A stretch of DNA of 64,000 nt from Methylobacterium marchantiae (GCF_022179405.1 NZ_BPQT01000020.1:1-64000); one strand, 5' to 3'; shown: positions 24,978-33,529, counted from the first letter of the stretch. Numbers and translations: made by a program. The notes: a model not told the origin generated them from the letters alone.

Positions 24978-26713
24978 ACGACTTCGCCCATCTCCTCGAC
25001 CGTCTGGCCTACGAGCCACGCCGCAACGCCAAGCTGCGCCTGCTGCAGGATTACTTCGCCCATGCCCCCGATCCGGAGCGGGGCTGGGCGCTCGCGGCCA
25101 TGACCGGCAACCTCACCTTCCGCGAGGCCAAGCCCGCGATGATCCGCGGCCTGGTGGAGGCGCGGGTCGATCCGGTGCTGTTCGCCCTGTCGCACAATTA
25201 CGTGGGCGATCTCGCCGAGACCACGGCGCTGATCTGGCTGTCTCAGAACCCTCCCGCCCCTGCGGGGGAGGGAGGGTCGACGCTCGCCCCCCCCGGCCAC
25301 AACAACCCGCCGCCTCACATCCCCACCCTCTCCGAGGTGGTGCAGACCCTCGCCACCACGAAGAAAGCCGACCTTCCCGGCCATATCGCCGACTGGCTTG
25401 ATGCCCTCGACGAGACCGGGCGCTGGGCGCTGCTGAAGCTCATCACCGGGGCGCTCCGCGTCGGCGTCTCGGCGCGGCTCGCCAAGACCGCGATCGGGGC
25501 GCTCGGCGGCCACGAGGCCGATGCGGTGGAGGAGGTCTGGCACGGCCTGGAGCCGCCGTATCTCCACCTGTTCGCCTGGGTCGAGGGACGGGGCGAGCGC
25601 CCCACCACCCTCAATCCCGCCCCGTTCCGGCCGCCGATGCTTTCCCATCCCATCGACGAGGAGACGGATTTCGACAAGCTCGACCCGGCCGCCTTCTCGG
25701 GCGAGTGGAAATGGGACGGCATCCGCGTCCAGCTCGCCGGCGGACGCGACGAGGCCGGGGAGCAGGTGGCGCGGGTCTATTCGCGCACCGGCGAGGACAT
25801 CACGCACGCATTTCCCGATCTCGCCGAGGCGATCACCTTCACCGGCACCATCGACGGCGAATTGCTGATCCTGCGGGAGAGCCGCGTCCAGAGCTTCAAC
25901 GTCCTGCAGCAGCGCCTCAACCGGAAGGCGGTCACGCCCAAGCTGCTGGAGGAATTCCCCGCCCATGTCCGGGCCTACGACCTCCTCACGGCGGAGGGCG
26001 AGGACCTGCGGCCGCTGCCCTTCGCCGAGCGCCGCGCCCGGCTGGAGGGGTTCGTCGCCGCCCTCGACCACGCCCGCATCGACCTCTCGCCGCTGGTGAC
26101 GTTCGAGACTTGGGACGACCTCGCCGAGGCCCGCGCCGACCCGGCCTCGGTGGGGGCGGGGGAGGATGCCGACGCGATCGAGGGCGTGATGCTGAAGCTG
26201 CGCGACAGCCCCTATCTCCCCGGCCGCCCCAAGGGGCCGTGGTGGAAGTGGAAGCGCGAGCCGCATCTCGTCGACGCGGTGATGATGTATGCCCAGCGCG
26301 GCCACGGGAAGCGCTCGTCGTTCTACTCCGACTACACGTTCGGGGTCTGGCGCGAGCGGCCGGAGGGCGGGCGGGAACTGGTGCCGGTGGGCAAGGCCTA
26401 TCACGGCTTCACCGATGCGGAACTGGCCAAGCTCGACCGCTACGTCCGCAACAACACCACGAAGCGCTTCGGCCCGGTGCGCGAAGTGGCCTACGGAATC
26501 GACCAGGGGCTGGTTCTGGAAATCGCCTTCGAGGGGGTGCAGCGCTCCACCCGGCACAAATCGGGCGTCGCCATGCGCTTCCCCCGGGTCCATCGCATCC
26601 GCTGGGACAAGCCGGCGGCCGAGGCCGACCGGATCGAGGCCCTGGAGACCATCCTGGCCCGCGGCGAGCGCGAGATCGCGCCCGGCGCCGTCATCGCAGA
26701 GGAGACACCATGA
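24974..26713 (+). CDS. ATP-dependent DNA ligase (exonuclease-associated)
   Basis: A 579-residue ligase. The nucleotidyl-transferase motif I is EWKWDGIRVQ with the adenylated Lys246 (KWDGIR at 246-251). Motifs III-V follow (FTGTIDGELLI, GVMLKLRDSPY and PWWKWKRE). The first 210 residues are the helical DNA-binding domain, and the C-terminus is an OB fold. Residues about 91-112 (NPPAPAGEGG to NNPPPH) form a Pro/Gly-rich insert encoded by a small palindromic DNA repeat. Overlaps at both ends (ATGA) place it in one operon with the exonuclease and yjbQ. Confidence 0.94.
   Translation: MNDFAHLLDRLAYEPRRNAKLRLLQDYFAHAPDPERGWALAAMTGNLTFREAKPAMIRGLVEARVDPVLFALSHNYVGDLAETTALIWLSQNPPAPAGEGGSTLAPPGHNNPPPHIPTLSEVVQTLATTKKADLPGHIADWLDALDETGRWALLKLITGALRVGVSARLAKTAIGALGGHEADAVEEVWHGLEPPYLHLFAWVEGRGERPTTLNPAPFRPPMLSHPIDEETDFDKLDPAAFSGEWKWDGIRVQLAGGRDEAGEQVARVYSRTGEDITHAFPDLAEAITFTGTIDGELLILRESRVQSFNVLQQRLNRKAVTPKLLEEFPAHVRAYDLLTAEGEDLRPLPFAERRARLEGFVAALDHARIDLSPLVTFETWDDLAEARADPASVGAGEDADAIEGVMLKLRDSPYLPGRPKGPWWKWKREPHLVDAVMMYAQRGHGKRSSFYSDYTFGVWRERPEGGRELVPVGKAYHGFTDAELAKLDRYVRNNTTKRFGPVREVAYGIDQGLVLEIAFEGVQRSTRHKSGVAMRFPRVHRIRWDKPAAEADRIEALETILARGEREIAPGAVIAEETP
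25249..25276. repeat. Palindromic element inside the DNA ligase gene
   Basis: CCCTCCCGCCCC is followed by TGC and then GGGGGAGGGAGGG, forming a GC hairpin with arms of 11-12 bases. It is read in frame as the PPAPAGEGG part of the ligase linker between the DNA-binding and adenylation domains. It resembles short palindromic elements that tolerate insertion in frame. Confidence 0.6.
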
Positions 26714-27180
26714 GAGGATCTGGCAGGATCGGCGGGATCGAGGGGTTTCAGGAGGGCGAGGTCCGGCGCCAGGCGAGCGCCCGCCTCACCGTCTCGACGC
26801 CCGGCCAGGGTTTCACCGACATCACCGCTGCCGTGGCCGATTTCCTCGCGCGGAGCGGCATCGCGCAGGGCCTGCTCAGCGTGTTCTGCCGGCACACTTC
26901 GGCCTCCCTGACGATCCAGGAGAATGCCGATCCCGATGTCCGGACCGACCTGATGACGGCCCTGGACGGCTTCGCCCCGCGCCATTCCGGCTACGTCCAC
27001 GGCATCGAGGGGCCCGACGACATGCCGGCCCATATCCGCACCCTGCTCACCGATTCCGGCCTCGCCATCCCGGTGACGGGCGGACGCCTCGCCCTGGGGA
27101 CGTGGCAGGGTATCTACCTCATCGAGCACCGCGACCGGCCGCATAGGCGGGAGGTGATGCTGCACGTGATCGGGTTGTAA
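26710..27180 (+). CDS. yjbQ: YjbQ family protein (UPF0047, secondary thiamine-phosphate synthase)
   Basis: A 156-residue YjbQ protein. The family core is present: VSTPGQGFTDITAAVADFLARSGI, then FCRHTSASLTIQENADPDV (the highly conserved HTSASLTIQENADP), HGIEGPDDMPAHI and LGTWQGIYLIEHRDRPHRREV. YjbQ members have weak thiamine-phosphate synthase activity but their main role is not settled. The ATG overlaps the ligase stop (ATGA at 26710-26713). The last 56 codons are repeated at 29046-29230 after a 2-kb AT-rich insert, so the gene's 3' end was probably supplied by the inserted element. Confidence 0.92.
   Translation: MRGSGRIGGIEGFQEGEVRRQASARLTVSTPGQGFTDITAAVADFLARSGIAQGLLSVFCRHTSASLTIQENADPDVRTDLMTALDGFAPRHSGYVHGIEGPDDMPAHIRTLLTDSGLAIPVTGGRLALGTWQGIYLIEHRDRPHRREVMLHVIGL
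26996..27162 (+). repeat. Left copy of a 167-bp direct repeat (3' end of yjbQ)
   Basis: Bases 26996-27162 match 29046-29212 with six differences in 167 (about 96%). Similarity starts at TCCACGGCATCGAGG and ends at GAGGTGATGCTG, near the gene's last codons. The two copies flank about 1.9 kb of AT-rich DNA, the pattern left by site-specific integration into a gene's 3' end. Confidence 0.9.
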
Positions 27181-27518
27181 GAGTGCTCTGACTGGACATA
27201 TGTTCACTTAGCAGTCTTCGTAATTGACAGTAGGCATCGAAAAGTCAATAATTCTTTTTTTATTTATCTAGATAAATTTTTACTTCGATCTATGATGGAT
27301 CTAAAAAGCCATCAATTGCTAAAATTAATGAATACTAGATATAATTTATTGACGAGAGCGCGAAATGCAGAACAGGCTATTAACGCTGTAGATTGTAGAA
27401 GGGAATTCTAATGCATTGCGTACATTTTAATTGCCTTGGCGCACTAGCATAACGGATGAGGGTGTGCATGATCTACGTTTTGGAGCCACGCTGAATCCTG
27501 TCGCAAACGAGTTGCCCA
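27181..27518. other. AT-rich leader of the inserted segment
   Basis: A 338-bp stretch right after the yjbQ stop is strongly AT-rich, with runs such as TTCTTTTTTTATTTATCTAG and AATATAATTTATTG, unlike the GC-rich neighbours. No gene is seen. It probably holds the promoter of the two island genes. There is no recognisable integrase, terminal inverted repeat or insertion sequence in it. Confidence 0.6.
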
Positions 27519-28445
27519 ATGCTAGGTCTATCTCCACGGAATATTCTAATTTATAGTGTTATATTCCTGAGTGGATTATGTTTTGGTGTAATTTATTATA
27601 AATATTATTTAGCGAATACAAGCTTTATAGCCGCAGCCCCCAATCCTATAAAGTTTACCTCGGATGAGCCGCCTCTTGTTCCGAGTGCGGCTCCTGATCC
27701 GTTGAAGTTTCAAGCTCACGAATCTTTGGAAAGTAAAGTGTCTTCTGAAGGGCTCGAACAAAGCGCGACGAAGCAACCTGCTCCCGATTTGACGCCGAAA
27801 GCGAATCCGTCGCAGGACACTACAGTCAACCCAGGCTTCGAGCAACGTGTGCAGCCCGAGATAGACAAGAACCAACAAGCGAGTAAGGGCGGCATTTCTT
27901 CCGGCGTCGGAGATAATAACTCTATTGAGAGTCGAGTAATTACGCTCAAAGACGAAGGTATCGGGTCTGGGTCCACGGGCGGTTTGTCAAGTTTTGCCGA
28001 AAGACCATTACATCGGAAAAGATTTCAAAATTGTGCGCTATCGTTTATTAAGGCTTTAAACAATAAAAGAGATAATAATAATGTTGATATCCGCTCTAGA
28101 GGCGTAGTAGCTGATTTCTATGGGGTCGAATGGGCGGGCGAAGAATTTACATATAACTTGAAAATATTAGGACCAAGTCGTCTTTTGTCTCAGAGTATGG
28201 CCGGGTATTGGGAAAAGCTCCGTCTTCGCTTTGAAGGAGAAATTAAATCCCGCTCTGCAAGTAAAATTACTATTATATATAGAATTTTTACACCAGATAG
28301 TCAAATAGTGAAGGAGCGCGAAGACACGGTTCCGCCAGACGGAAGATATGCTGAGATGGATATCTCTCATGTTTCCAATACGTTTGAATTTCAAAATAAA
28401 ATTGCTACTTGGTTGCAGGAATGCCTTGGAAGGGGTGATAAATGA
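27519..28445 (+). CDS. Membrane-anchored protein of unknown function, AT-rich island gene 1
   Basis: A 308-residue protein I do not recognise. One transmembrane helix near the N-terminus (residues about 10-27, ILIYSVIFLSGLCFGVIYY) is followed by about 125 residues of Pro/Ser/Gln-rich linker (SDEPPLVPSAAPDPLKF, TKQPAPDLTPKANPSQD). A structured C-terminal domain (from about 165) follows, with alternating strands such as EEFTYNLKILG, KLRLRFEGEI and ASKITIIYRIF. Topology suggests the C-terminal domain lies in the periplasm. Codon use is AT-rich with many ATA, AAT and TTA codons, showing transfer. It overlaps the next gene at ATGA. Confidence 0.7.
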   Translation: MLGLSPRNILIYSVIFLSGLCFGVIYYKYYLANTSFIAAAPNPIKFTSDEPPLVPSAAPDPLKFQAHESLESKVSSEGLEQSATKQPAPDLTPKANPSQDTTVNPGFEQRVQPEIDKNQQASKGGISSGVGDNNSIESRVITLKDEGIGSGSTGGLSSFAERPLHRKRFQNCALSFIKALNNKRDNNNVDIRSRGVVADFYGVEWAGEEFTYNLKILGPSRLLSQSMAGYWEKLRLRFEGEIKSRSASKITIIYRIFTPDSQIVKEREDTVPPDGRYAEMDISHVSNTFEFQNKIATWLQECLGRGDK

Positions 28446-28891
28446 GGCTATCTTATCTTAAAAACTTGGTAGGATTTGGGCTCGTTGGATTGCATATCGT
28501 TTCTGTATTATTCTGTTATTTATGGATAGAAGAAAAAATGAGTTCGCAGAGTTTCAGAATAACTTTGCTGCTCATTGCTCCCGTCTCGGCAGTGTATGCA
28601 ATGGCATTCCTTAAGGACGCGATTCGCCATATGTATGACATCGTCGAGGACGATAGTCATATTAGTATGACTTTCTCATTGTTATCAATAATTTTCTCCA
28701 CATTTTTCGGGTTGCTAGTAATATACAATCTCTATTCATTTAAAATCGGAGCAATTCAAGACCCTGATGATTTAAAAGACAGGCTTGCTATGATTGAAGT
28801 AGCTGCGGGCGGCTTCCTTGGAATAATATTTGAAACGCTTTTCTCAGGTTACAAGCAAGCAAGTAATCCTAGCGCATCGCGGACGAAGTAA
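28442..28891 (+). CDS. Four-helix membrane protein of unknown function, AT-rich island gene 2
   Basis: A 149-residue protein with four hydrophobic helices (about 8-28 VGFGLVGLHIVSVLFCYLW, 39-57 ITLLLIAPVSAVYAMAF, 76-97 FSLLSIIFSTFFGLLVIYN and 118-134 AAGGFLGIIFET). Short charged loops (DIVEDDSHISM) separate them. Its ATG overlaps the stop of the upstream gene (ATGA at 28442-28445), so the two proteins are likely made together and may form a membrane complex. Base composition matches gene 1. No family recognised; a defence, transport or signalling role would be a guess. Confidence 0.7.
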   Translation: MRLSYLKNLVGFGLVGLHIVSVLFCYLWIEEKMSSQSFRITLLLIAPVSAVYAMAFLKDAIRHMYDIVEDDSHISMTFSLLSIIFSTFFGLLVIYNLYSFKIGAIQDPDDLKDRLAMIEVAAGGFLGIIFETLFSGYKQASNPSASRTK

Positions 28892-29045
28892 ATAAATAAG
28901 CTTTACATCTGTTCTATGGCGATTTGATAAGTGTTTATGGTCGGATTTAATTTAACTCAAAATGAGTGATGGCAAGAAGATGTTCGGCGATTTGCCTTCC
29001 AAGCAATAAAAGACCCAACAGAAGGCGAGGCTAACCGTACTGACA

Positions 29046-29230
29046 TCCACGGCATCGAGGGGCCGGACGACATGCCTGCCCATATCCGCACCCTGCTCAC
29101 CGATTCCGGCCTCGCCATCCCGGTGACGGGCGGACGCCTCGCCCTGGGAACGTGGCAGGGCATCTACCTCATCGAGCACCGCGACCGGCCGCACCGGCGG
29201 GAGGTGATGCTGGCGGTGGTGGGGGCGTAG
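29046..29230 (+). pseudogene. Detached 3' end of yjbQ (right direct repeat)
   Basis: It encodes, without a start codon, HGIEGPDDMPAHIRTLL followed by LAIPVTGG and LGTWQGIYLIE, ending MLAVVGA and a TAG stop. That is the C-terminal third of YjbQ. It is about 96% identical to the end of the intact gene (26996-27162) but differs in the last six codons. This is probably the original chromosomal 3' end, displaced when the element inserted and brought its own copy. Confidence 0.9.
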
Positions 29231-29537
29231 TCGGGTCCGTGGCGGGCGATCCGTGCCATCGTCCTGGAGATTGTTTGCGTTGTTTTCCAAGGCTCTACCT
29301 CATCCTGAGGTGCCGCGCAGCGGCCTCGAAGGAGCCTTCCAGGGATCGCTTTGATATCTGGAACCCTCCTTCGAGGCCCTTTGCTCTTGCAAAGGGCACC
29401 TCAGGATGAGGCGGTCCGATGGGATGATCAGCTCTGGCAGCTGATCCACCCTGGCATGAGAATCCGCAGGGAAATCCGATCGAATGGCTCTCAAGCGGAG
29501 GTTCGTCGGGTGGAGTGCCCGGAAATCCCGCGACGCG
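29231..29537. other. Intergenic stretch holding a long inverted repeat
   Basis: Between the yjbQ remnant and the receiver-domain fragment. Its main content is the inverted repeat at 29298-29411, listed separately. No gene is supported. Confidence 0.6.
29298..29411. repeat. Interspersed-type inverted repeat (about 114 bp)
   Basis: Outer arms CCTCATCCTGAGGTGC (29298-29313) and GCACCTCAGGATGAGG (29396-29411) are exact reverse complements. Inner arms GGCCTCGAAGGAG (29322-29334) and CTCCTTCGAGGCC (29366-29378) are too. The CTCATCCTGAGGTGC-CTCGAAGGAG composition resembles dispersed palindromic repeats of Rhizobiales genomes. It may act as a hairpin terminator or be a non-autonomous mobile unit. 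Confidence 0.8.
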
Positions 29538-29815
29538 CTACCGACCGAGGATGCGCTTGCGCCGCTGCCACGTGGCGGCCTCGCGCGGGATGCGCGAGAG
29601 CCGCTCGACCGGGTAGGGTTCGTGCAGCAGCTCGAACCCGGACGTGCCGTTCTGCGCCAGGACGTGGCTGTAGCCCGAGGTCAGGACCACCGGAAGGTCG
29701 GGATGGTCGCGGCGGATCGCCTGGGCGAGGTCGATGCCGTTCATGCCCGGCATCGCCACATTCGCTGCGAGCCGGGCCAGGGCCTCGTCCGCGCCGGCCG
29801 TCACCGCCTCAGGCG
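29538..29815 (-). pseudogene. Remnant of a response-regulator receiver domain
   Basis: Reads AVTAGADEALARLAANVAMPGMNGIDL, here in parts, then RRDHPDLPVVLTSGYSHVL and GFELLHEPYPVERLSRI, the C-terminal receiver of a hybrid histidine kinase. The segment that normally holds the phosphorylated Asp (such as FSDVVMPG) is partly deleted: the frame jumps from ALARLAA to NVAMPG. There is no kinase part, and the 5' end runs into the end of the chemotaxis gene. It is a decayed fragment rather than a working gene. Confidence 0.75.
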
Positions 29816-31494
29816 GCCCGGACGGTCGCCAGGAACCGGGCCACCTCCCCGTTGAGATGCTCCGACTGACGCGACAGCTCGGAGGCGGAGGACAGCACCT
29901 GGTTCGCGGCCTCGCCGGTCTCCTCGGCGGCATTGGCCACGCCGGAGATGTTGGAGGTGACCTCGCCGGTGCCGACCGCCGCCTGGGTCACGTTGCGCAC
30001 GATCTCCTGGGTCGCCGCGCCCTGCTCCTCCACCGCGGCGGCGATCGAGGTGGCGACGCTGCTGATCTCCTCGATCCGCGTGCTGATCTCGGCGATGGCC
30101 GAGACCGCCTGCCCGGTCGAGCTCTGGATCCGGGTGATCTGGTCGGTGATGTCCTGGGTCGCCCGCGCGGTCTGATTGGCGAGTTCCTTGACCTCGGCCG
30201 CCACCACGGCGAAGCCCCGGCCGGCCTCGCCGGCGCGCGCCGCTTCGATCGTCGCGTTGAGGGCCAGCAGGTTGGTCTGCCCGGCGATCGTCGAGATCAT
30301 CGCCACCACGTCGCCGATCCGCGAGGCCGCCGCGCTCAGTTCCTGAACCAGGATGCGGGTCTGGCCCGCCTCGCTCACCGCGGCCCGGGCGAGATGGGCC
30401 GAGCCGTCGACCTGACGTCCGATCTCCTGGACCGACGAGCCGAGCTCCTCGGCCGCCGCCGCCACCGTGTTCACGTTCGCCGCCGCTTCCTCTGCGGCCG
30501 CGGCGACGGTGGTGGACTGGCTCGCCGTCTCGGTCGCCGTCGCCGTCATCGCCTGAGCCGTCGCCTGCAGCTGCGTCGCCGCCCCGCCGATGCCGCTCAC
30601 CACGCCGGTGATCGAGGTCTCGAAGCCGTGGATGAGCTGGTTCAGCATCTCGGCCCGCCGCATCTTCTGCGCCCGGTCGGCCTCCTGCTCTGCCTGCATC
30701 CGCTCACGCTCGATCGCATTGTCGCGGAACACGAGGACGGCACGGGCCATCTCGCCCACTTCGTCCGTGCGTTCCGCTTCCGCCAGTGTCACGTCGGTCC
30801 GGCCGGCGGCGAGGGCGTCCATGGTCCGGCTCAGCCGGTTCATCGGGCGCACGATCGAGCGGATGATGAGGTACGAGGCGCCGCCGAGGACCAGCATGAC
30901 CGCGGCACCGACGACGAGCAGACGCTCCACCTGAATCCAGATCGTCGTCATCAGGTCGCTGATGTGCACGCCGGTGCCGATGAAGAGGCCCCACGGCTTG
31001 TAGAAGCGGAAGAAGCTGATCTTCGAGGTCGCCTCGGTCTCGCCCGGGCGAACCCAGGCATACCGCACCGTCGCCTGCCCGTCGCGGGCCGCGCGGGGCA
31101 GCACGTCGGCGATGAAGTGGAAGCCGTCGGTGTCCGCCTGCTGGCTGTAGTCGCGGCCGACCATCGCCGGCTTTATGTGGGCGACGAAGACGGCCTTCTC
31201 GTCGAGGACGAAGAAGTATCCGTCGCTTCCGTAGGTCATGGCGGTGATGTCGTTCAGGGCCGCAGCACGGGCGGCCTGCTCGGTCATCTCCGATTTTTCG
31301 GCGAGGGTCCGATACCGCTCGATGAGGTTCGTCGCGGCCTCGGTCAGGGACGCCATGCGGGCGACGCGCTGATCGAGCATGTTCTGATACTGATAGTACA
31401 GCGTGACCCCGCTCAAGACGACCAGACTCAAGCCCGCGAGAGCGACGAGCGAATAGAGCTTGCGAGGCAGCGTGAACCGAAACATGAAGGTCAT
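29809..31494 (-). CDS. Methyl-accepting chemotaxis protein with a single-Cache sensor
   Basis: A 561-residue transducer. TM1 is at about residues 10-32 ([17 protein letters not shown]). A periplasmic Cache-type domain follows, with the tell-tale motif [20 protein letters not shown] and a later [15 protein letters not shown]2 (about 195-215) leads to a HAMP domain ([20 protein letters not shown]) and a long signalling coil with the hairpin tip [33 protein letters not shown]. This tip contacts CheA/CheW. Cache domains of this sort sense small organic ligands. The start at ATG 31494 has GGATGAG upstream; a second ATG three codons later is possible. Confidence 0.92.
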   Translation of the reverse strand: MTFMFRFTLPRKLYSLVALAGLSLVVLSGVTLYYQYQNMLDQRVARMASLTEAATNLIERYRTLAEKSEMTEQAARAAALNDITAMTYGSDGYFFVLDEKAVFVAHIKPAMVGRDYSQQADTDGFHFIADVLPRAARDGQATVRYAWVRPGETEATSKISFFRFYKPWGLFIGTGVHISDLMTTIWIQVERLLVVGAAVMLVLGGASYLIIRSIVRPMNRLSRTMDALAAGRTDVTLAEAERTDEVGEMARAVLVFRDNAIERERMQAEQEADRAQKMRRAEMLNQLIHGFETSITGVVSGIGGAATQLQATAQAMTATATETASQSTTVAAAAEEAAANVNTVAAAAEELGSSVQEIGRQVDGSAHLARAAVSEAGQTRILVQELSAAASRIGDVVAMISTIAGQTNLLALNATIEAARAGEAGRGFAVVAAEVKELANQTARATQDITDQITRIQSSTGQAVSAIAEISTRIEEISSVATSIAAAVEEQGAATQEIVRNVTQAAVGTGEVTSNISGVANAAEETGEAANQVLSSASELSRQSEHLNGEVARFLATVRAA

Positions 31495-31780
31495 CTCATC
31501 CGAAGCCGCGGGGCATGCGCACGCTCTTGCCGTGTGTAAAATCCACGTCGACATTTAAGATCGGATGAAAGGCCCTGATCGGACCAGAACGATCGCCATG
31601 GACTGTTGCGGAACGGGTCCGCCTCTATTGATGAACGTCGCGCGCGGACTGAATAGAGGCGCCGCATCATGGAGCAGCCCGAGGACTCGAGTCCTTCTCC
31701 ACCGGTCCGGATCGCGCGGCCACCGGCGGACGGACCCCGGCGGAGCCGCCGAAGGCCCCAGTCTCATTGTGGCCTGGCCT

Positions 31781-32485
31781 TCAGGCGGCCTCGGCCACGA
31801 ACTTCGCATGCCCCTTCGCCCTGAGCTCGCAGGCCGGGCACGTGCCGCAGCCATAGCCCCAGGCGTGGCGCTCGCCGCGCGTCCCGAGGTAGCAGGTGTG
31901 GGTGTCCTCGACGATGAGGTCGACCAGGGGCCGGCCGCCGAGGTCCTGCGCCATCGTCCAGGTCTCGGCCTTGTCGATCCACATGAGGGGGGTGTGGAGG
32001 ACGAAGCGGCGGTCCATGCCGAGGTTGAGCGCCACCTGCAGCGCCTTGATCGTGTCGTCGCGGCAATCGGGATAGCCGGAATAATCCGTCTCGCACATGC
32101 CGCCGACGATGTGGCCGAGCGAGCGCCGGTAGGCCAGAGCCGCCGCGAAGGTGAGGAAGATGATGTTGCGGCCGGGCACGAAGGTGTTGGGCAGGCCGCC
32201 CGCCTCAAGGGCGATCTCGGTGCTGCGGGTGAGGGCGGTCTCGGAGACCTTGCCGAGGGCGTCGAGGGCGATGGTGTGGTCGCGGCCGAGGCGCCGGAGC
32301 CAGGCCGGGTTCATGCCCGCCATCGCCTCGCGCAGGATCGCCCGCCGGTCGAGCTCGACCCTGTGGCGCTGGTTGTAGTCGAAGCCGAGGGTCTCCACCC
32401 TGGAAAAGCGCTCCAGCGCCCAGGCGAGGCAGGTGGTGGAATCCTGTCCGCCGGAGAACAGGACCAGGGCGCCGTCGTCGCTCAT
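31781..32485 (-). CDS. queC: 7-cyano-7-deazaguanine synthase QueC
   Basis: A 234-residue enzyme that turns 7-carboxy-7-deazaguanine into preQ0 using ATP and ammonia, in the queuosine pathway. The pyrophosphatase P-loop is [11 protein letters not shown] (residues 9-19). The [14 protein letters not shown] helix and the C-terminal zinc-binding run [10 protein letters not shown] are typical. Its start codon overlaps the queD stop (ATGA at 32482-32485), so queE-queD-queC form an operon on the minus strand, in that order. Confidence 0.95.
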   Translation of the reverse strand: MSDDGALVLFSGGQDSTTCLAWALERFSRVETLGFDYNQRHRVELDRRAILREAMAGMNPAWLRRLGRDHTIALDALGKVSETALTRSTEIALEAGGLPNTFVPGRNIIFLTFAAALAYRRSLGHIVGGMCETDYSGYPDCRDDTIKALQVALNLGMDRRFVLHTPLMWIDKAETWTMAQDLGGRPLVDLIVEDTHTCYLGTRGERHAWGYGCGTCPACELRAKGHAKFVAEAA

Positions 32486-32847
32486 GCTCGGGCTTCGCCT
32501 TCGTATTCGGCCCAGGACATCGGGGTCTCCATCACCTTGACCGAGGACAGGCCGGGGAGGGCGGGCTTCGTCCGATGCCAGATCCAGGCCGCGATATGCT
32601 CGGCGGTGGGATTCTCCAGCCCCTCGATCTCGTTGAGGCAGTAATGGTCGAGCTGGGCCAGGATCGGCGCGAAGGCGTGCTCCACGTCGAAGAAGTCCAC
32701 CACCCAGCCCGATGCCGGGTCGACGGCGCCGGAGATCGTCAGCTCGACCCGGTAGGAATGCCCGTGCATCCGGTGGCAGCGATGGGTCTCGGGCACGTTG
32801 GGCAGGCGGTGGGCCGCCTCGAAGGTGAAGGCTTGGGTGATCTTCAT
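32482..32847 (-). CDS. queD: 6-carboxy-5,6,7,8-tetrahydropterin synthase QueD
   Basis: A 121-residue homologue of 6-pyruvoyl-tetrahydropterin synthase, the second step from GTP toward queuosine. It shows the zinc-binding and catalytic residues [28 protein letters not shown] (key parts [15 protein letters not shown]), plus [21 protein letters not shown]. The ATG at 32847 ([11 protein letters not shown]) fits the family. The stop overlaps queC; queE lies 49 bases upstream. Confidence 0.94.
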   Translation of the reverse strand: MKITQAFTFEAAHRLPNVPETHRCHRMHGHSYRVELTISGAVDPASGWVVDFFDVEHAFAPILAQLDHYCLNEIEGLENPTAEHIAAWIWHRTKPALPGLSSVKVMETPMSWAEYEGEARA

Positions 32848-32896
32848 GAGAGCCGATTCCGAGGTTCTTCGCACGGCGGGTGTGACCGATACACGG

Positions 32897-33529
32897 TCAC
32901 GGAATGCCGATGATCTTGTGGGTCTGCAGCGACAGCCGCCACCGCGCGTCGCGGCGGCAATACTCCACCGCCGCCCGCGTATGGGCAAGGCGGTCGGGCC
33001 CGTCCATGGGCTGGAGCCAGTGGTGGCGGAAGTCGAGGGCGGCGAAGCGCTCGGGCCGCGCCTCGTCCTGGGGGTAGACCAGCTTCAGCTCGTGGCCGGT
33101 GGTCTGCACCAGGGGATTGCCGGCCTTGGGGCTCACGCAGATCCAGTCGATCCCCTCGGGCGCGGCGAGCGTGCCGTTGGTCTCCACCGCGATCTCGAAG
33201 CCGCGCGCATGCACCGCCGCGATCAGGGCGGGGTCGAGCTGCAGCAGCGGCTCGCCGCCGGTGAAGACCACGTAGTGATGGGACGCGCCGCCCTCCCAGG
33301 TGGCGGCGATGGCGTCGGCCAAAGCCTCCGCCGTGGCGAAGCGCCCGCCGCCCTCGCCGTCCATGCCGACGAAGTCGGTGTCGCAGAAGGTGCAGGCGGC
33401 CGTCGCCCGGTCCTCCTCGCGGCCGGACCAGAGATTGCAGCCGGCGAACCGGCAGAACACCGCGGCCCGGCCCGCCTGGGCCCCCTCACCCTGGAGGGTG
33501 TGGAACAGTTCCTTGACCGCGTAGCCCAT
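32897..33529 (-). CDS. queE: 7-carboxy-7-deazaguanine synthase QueE
   Basis: A 210-residue radical-SAM enzyme contracting 6-carboxy-tetrahydropterin to 7-carboxy-7-deazaguanine. It has the long variant of the cluster motif: CNLWSGREEDR then AACTFCDTDFVG, where CNLW and CTFC give the CX14CX2C arrangement seen in proteobacterial QueE. FTGGEPLLQLD is the substrate/SAM site and VETNGT is conserved. The N-terminus KELFHTLQGEGAQAGR is typical. The ATG at 33529 (MGYAVKEL) is the family start. First gene of the queEDC operon. Confidence 0.95.
   Translation of the reverse strand: MGYAVKELFHTLQGEGAQAGRAAVFCRFAGCNLWSGREEDRATAACTFCDTDFVGMDGEGGGRFATAEALADAIAATWEGGASHHYVVFTGGEPLLQLDPALIAAVHARGFEIAVETNGTLAAPEGIDWICVSPKAGNPLVQTTGHELKLVYPQDEARPERFAALDFRHHWLQPMDGPDRLAHTRAAVEYCRRDARWRLSLQTHKIIGIP

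Noticed and set aside
22581-25019. 812-codon minus-strand open frame
   Set aside because: It runs antisense to the exonuclease and overlaps the methyltransferase in another frame; it is a composition artefact.
27181-29045. Prophage or insertion sequence in the AT-rich segment
   Set aside because: No integrase, transposase, terminal inverted repeat or phage structural motif could be seen in any frame.
29046-29230. Independent small gene
   Set aside because: It has no start codon or ribosome binding site and matches the yjbQ C-terminus, so it is a displaced fragment.
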